A stretch of DNA of 64,000 nt. Origin: Bifidobacterium callitrichos DSM 23973 (GTDB lineage Bacteria; Actinomycetota; Actinomycetes; Actinomycetales; Bifidobacteriaceae). Every line of letters begins with the position of its first letter. The stretch's first letter is position 1. Below are positions 63,698 to 64,000 of this stretch, in pieces. Where the stretch lies: the NCBI RefSeq assembly GCF_000741175.1, contig NZ_JGYS01000007.1, positions 1 to 64,000 on the forward strand. Reading direction: 5' to 3'. The notes under the pieces were generated by a model that saw only the letters and a list, made by a program, of their open reading frames with translations, was not told the origin of the DNA and did not search any database. The translations under genes and the position numbers were made by a program.

Positions 63698-64000
63698 TGC
63701 GAGCGGTTCCTGTCCTTCCTGTCCGTCGTCTCTCGGTGGCACATGGTTCGGCGAGCCATGACGGAATAGAAATGACGAAAATATCTCGCTCATGGATGCT
63801 CAGCGAGAGATATTCGTCACCTGATGACAATCGTCTCTCGCTGATACCCCTTTCCGCGAGCCGTTTCCGACATTGTGGATAGGAAACCTCTCGTTAAGAA
63901 GCTATGAGTGAGAGGTTTTATTCCCGTGACGGCATCTACCTCCCGCAAAGCACCAAACGTGCGAGAGATTCCAGTCATAAGATACCAACGATCTCTCTCT
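63698..64000. promoter_or_regulatory. Region with recurring CTCTCG/CGAGAG sites
   Basis: No gene is supported. CTCTCG or its complement, with close variants, occurs at about 63730, 63783 (ATCTCGCT), 63802 (AGCGAGAGA), 63833 (GTCTCTCGCT), 63888, 63961 (GCGAGAGATT) and 63990. An imperfect dyad joins 63773-63790 and 63802-63819. AAACCTCTC (63884-63892) pairs with GAGAGGTTT (63910-63918), followed by a T. The window ends inside this region, so it may be the control region of the next gene. Confidence 0.45.

Noticed and set aside
63698-64000. CTCTCG-rich terminal region as a CRISPR array
   Set aside because: Repeats are only 6-10 bases, in both orientations and unevenly spaced; no constant 25-40 base repeat with unique spacers.

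Overview
The window reads as a chromosomal segment of a high-GC Bifidobacterium (Actinobacteria). Evidence is the GC-rich codon use, the actinobacterial gene neighbourhoods (coaD, a SepIVA/DivIVA-like gene, yceD, rpmF, rnc; and ffh, rpsP, KH protein, rimM), an araB-araD-araA operon next to a LacI-type regulator, a DUF3039 protein, and many genes whose start codon lies 6 to 9 bases after a TANNNT box (leaderless type). I do not assign a species. There is no prophage, CRISPR array or intact insertion sequence. The unusual content is in the intergenic DNA.

Layout. 1-420: end of an rRNA operon (23S tail, 5S, terminator). 690-8400: LysR regulator, MalY-type C-S lyase, a HAD phosphatase, a DUF6429/pRiA4b-ORF3-like fusion, a small membrane-anchored protein, a UMF1-family MFS transporter and a PfkB-family kinase with an altered catalytic motif. 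8700-14900: rpmB, recG-rsmD, a nitroreductase-like protein, trmD, a nucleoside hydrolase. 15100-20650: a complete oligopeptide-type ABC transporter (two permeases, lipoprotein, double ATPase). 20670-25000 (minus): ffh, a membrane-anchored endonuclease/exonuclease/phosphatase protein, rpsP, KH protein, rimM. 25250-31130: CDF metal transporter, cysS, class I amidotransferase, ABC-F ATPase. 31400-37800 (minus): ilvBH and the coaD to rnc cluster. 37900-46700: DUF3039 protein, lipoprotein, MerR regulator with aldo/keto reductase, pncB, Pr6Pr membrane protein, rph-rdgB, AEC transporter. 46850-53000: tRNA-Leu, tRNA-Thr, pgi, DUF362 protein, ECF S component with DUF1893 protein, RlmI-type methyltransferase. 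53100-57000: an unknown protein, a second HAD phosphatase, rplS-lepB-rnhB. 58100-63700: LacI-type regulator and araB-araD-araA.

How it works together. The ara operon converts L-arabinose to D-xylulose 5-phosphate, which can feed the bifid (phosphoketolase) shunt. It has a good promoter with a LacI-type operator just downstream, and a matching palindrome lies in front of the regulator gene. The translation and RNA genes that are usually one actinobacterial block (ffh/rpsP/rimM/trmD/rplS/lepB/rnhB) are here in three separated pieces, and recG-rsmD is separated from coaD-rnc.

Most notable. A 255-bp intergenic element is present twice (39662-39916 and 57625-57879) at about 85% identity with no gaps. 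It is built of alternating inverted arms, and two arm pairs show compensating A:T to G:C changes. Each copy follows tandem ~51-bp units, and the second copy lies between 23-bp inverted repeats 957 bp apart end to end. Other unexplained structure: a 31-bp perfect inverted repeat (31167-31329), four CCTAGG-type sites in two exactly 20-bp-spaced pairs (7056-7210), and a 21-bp perfect hairpin just after rnc.
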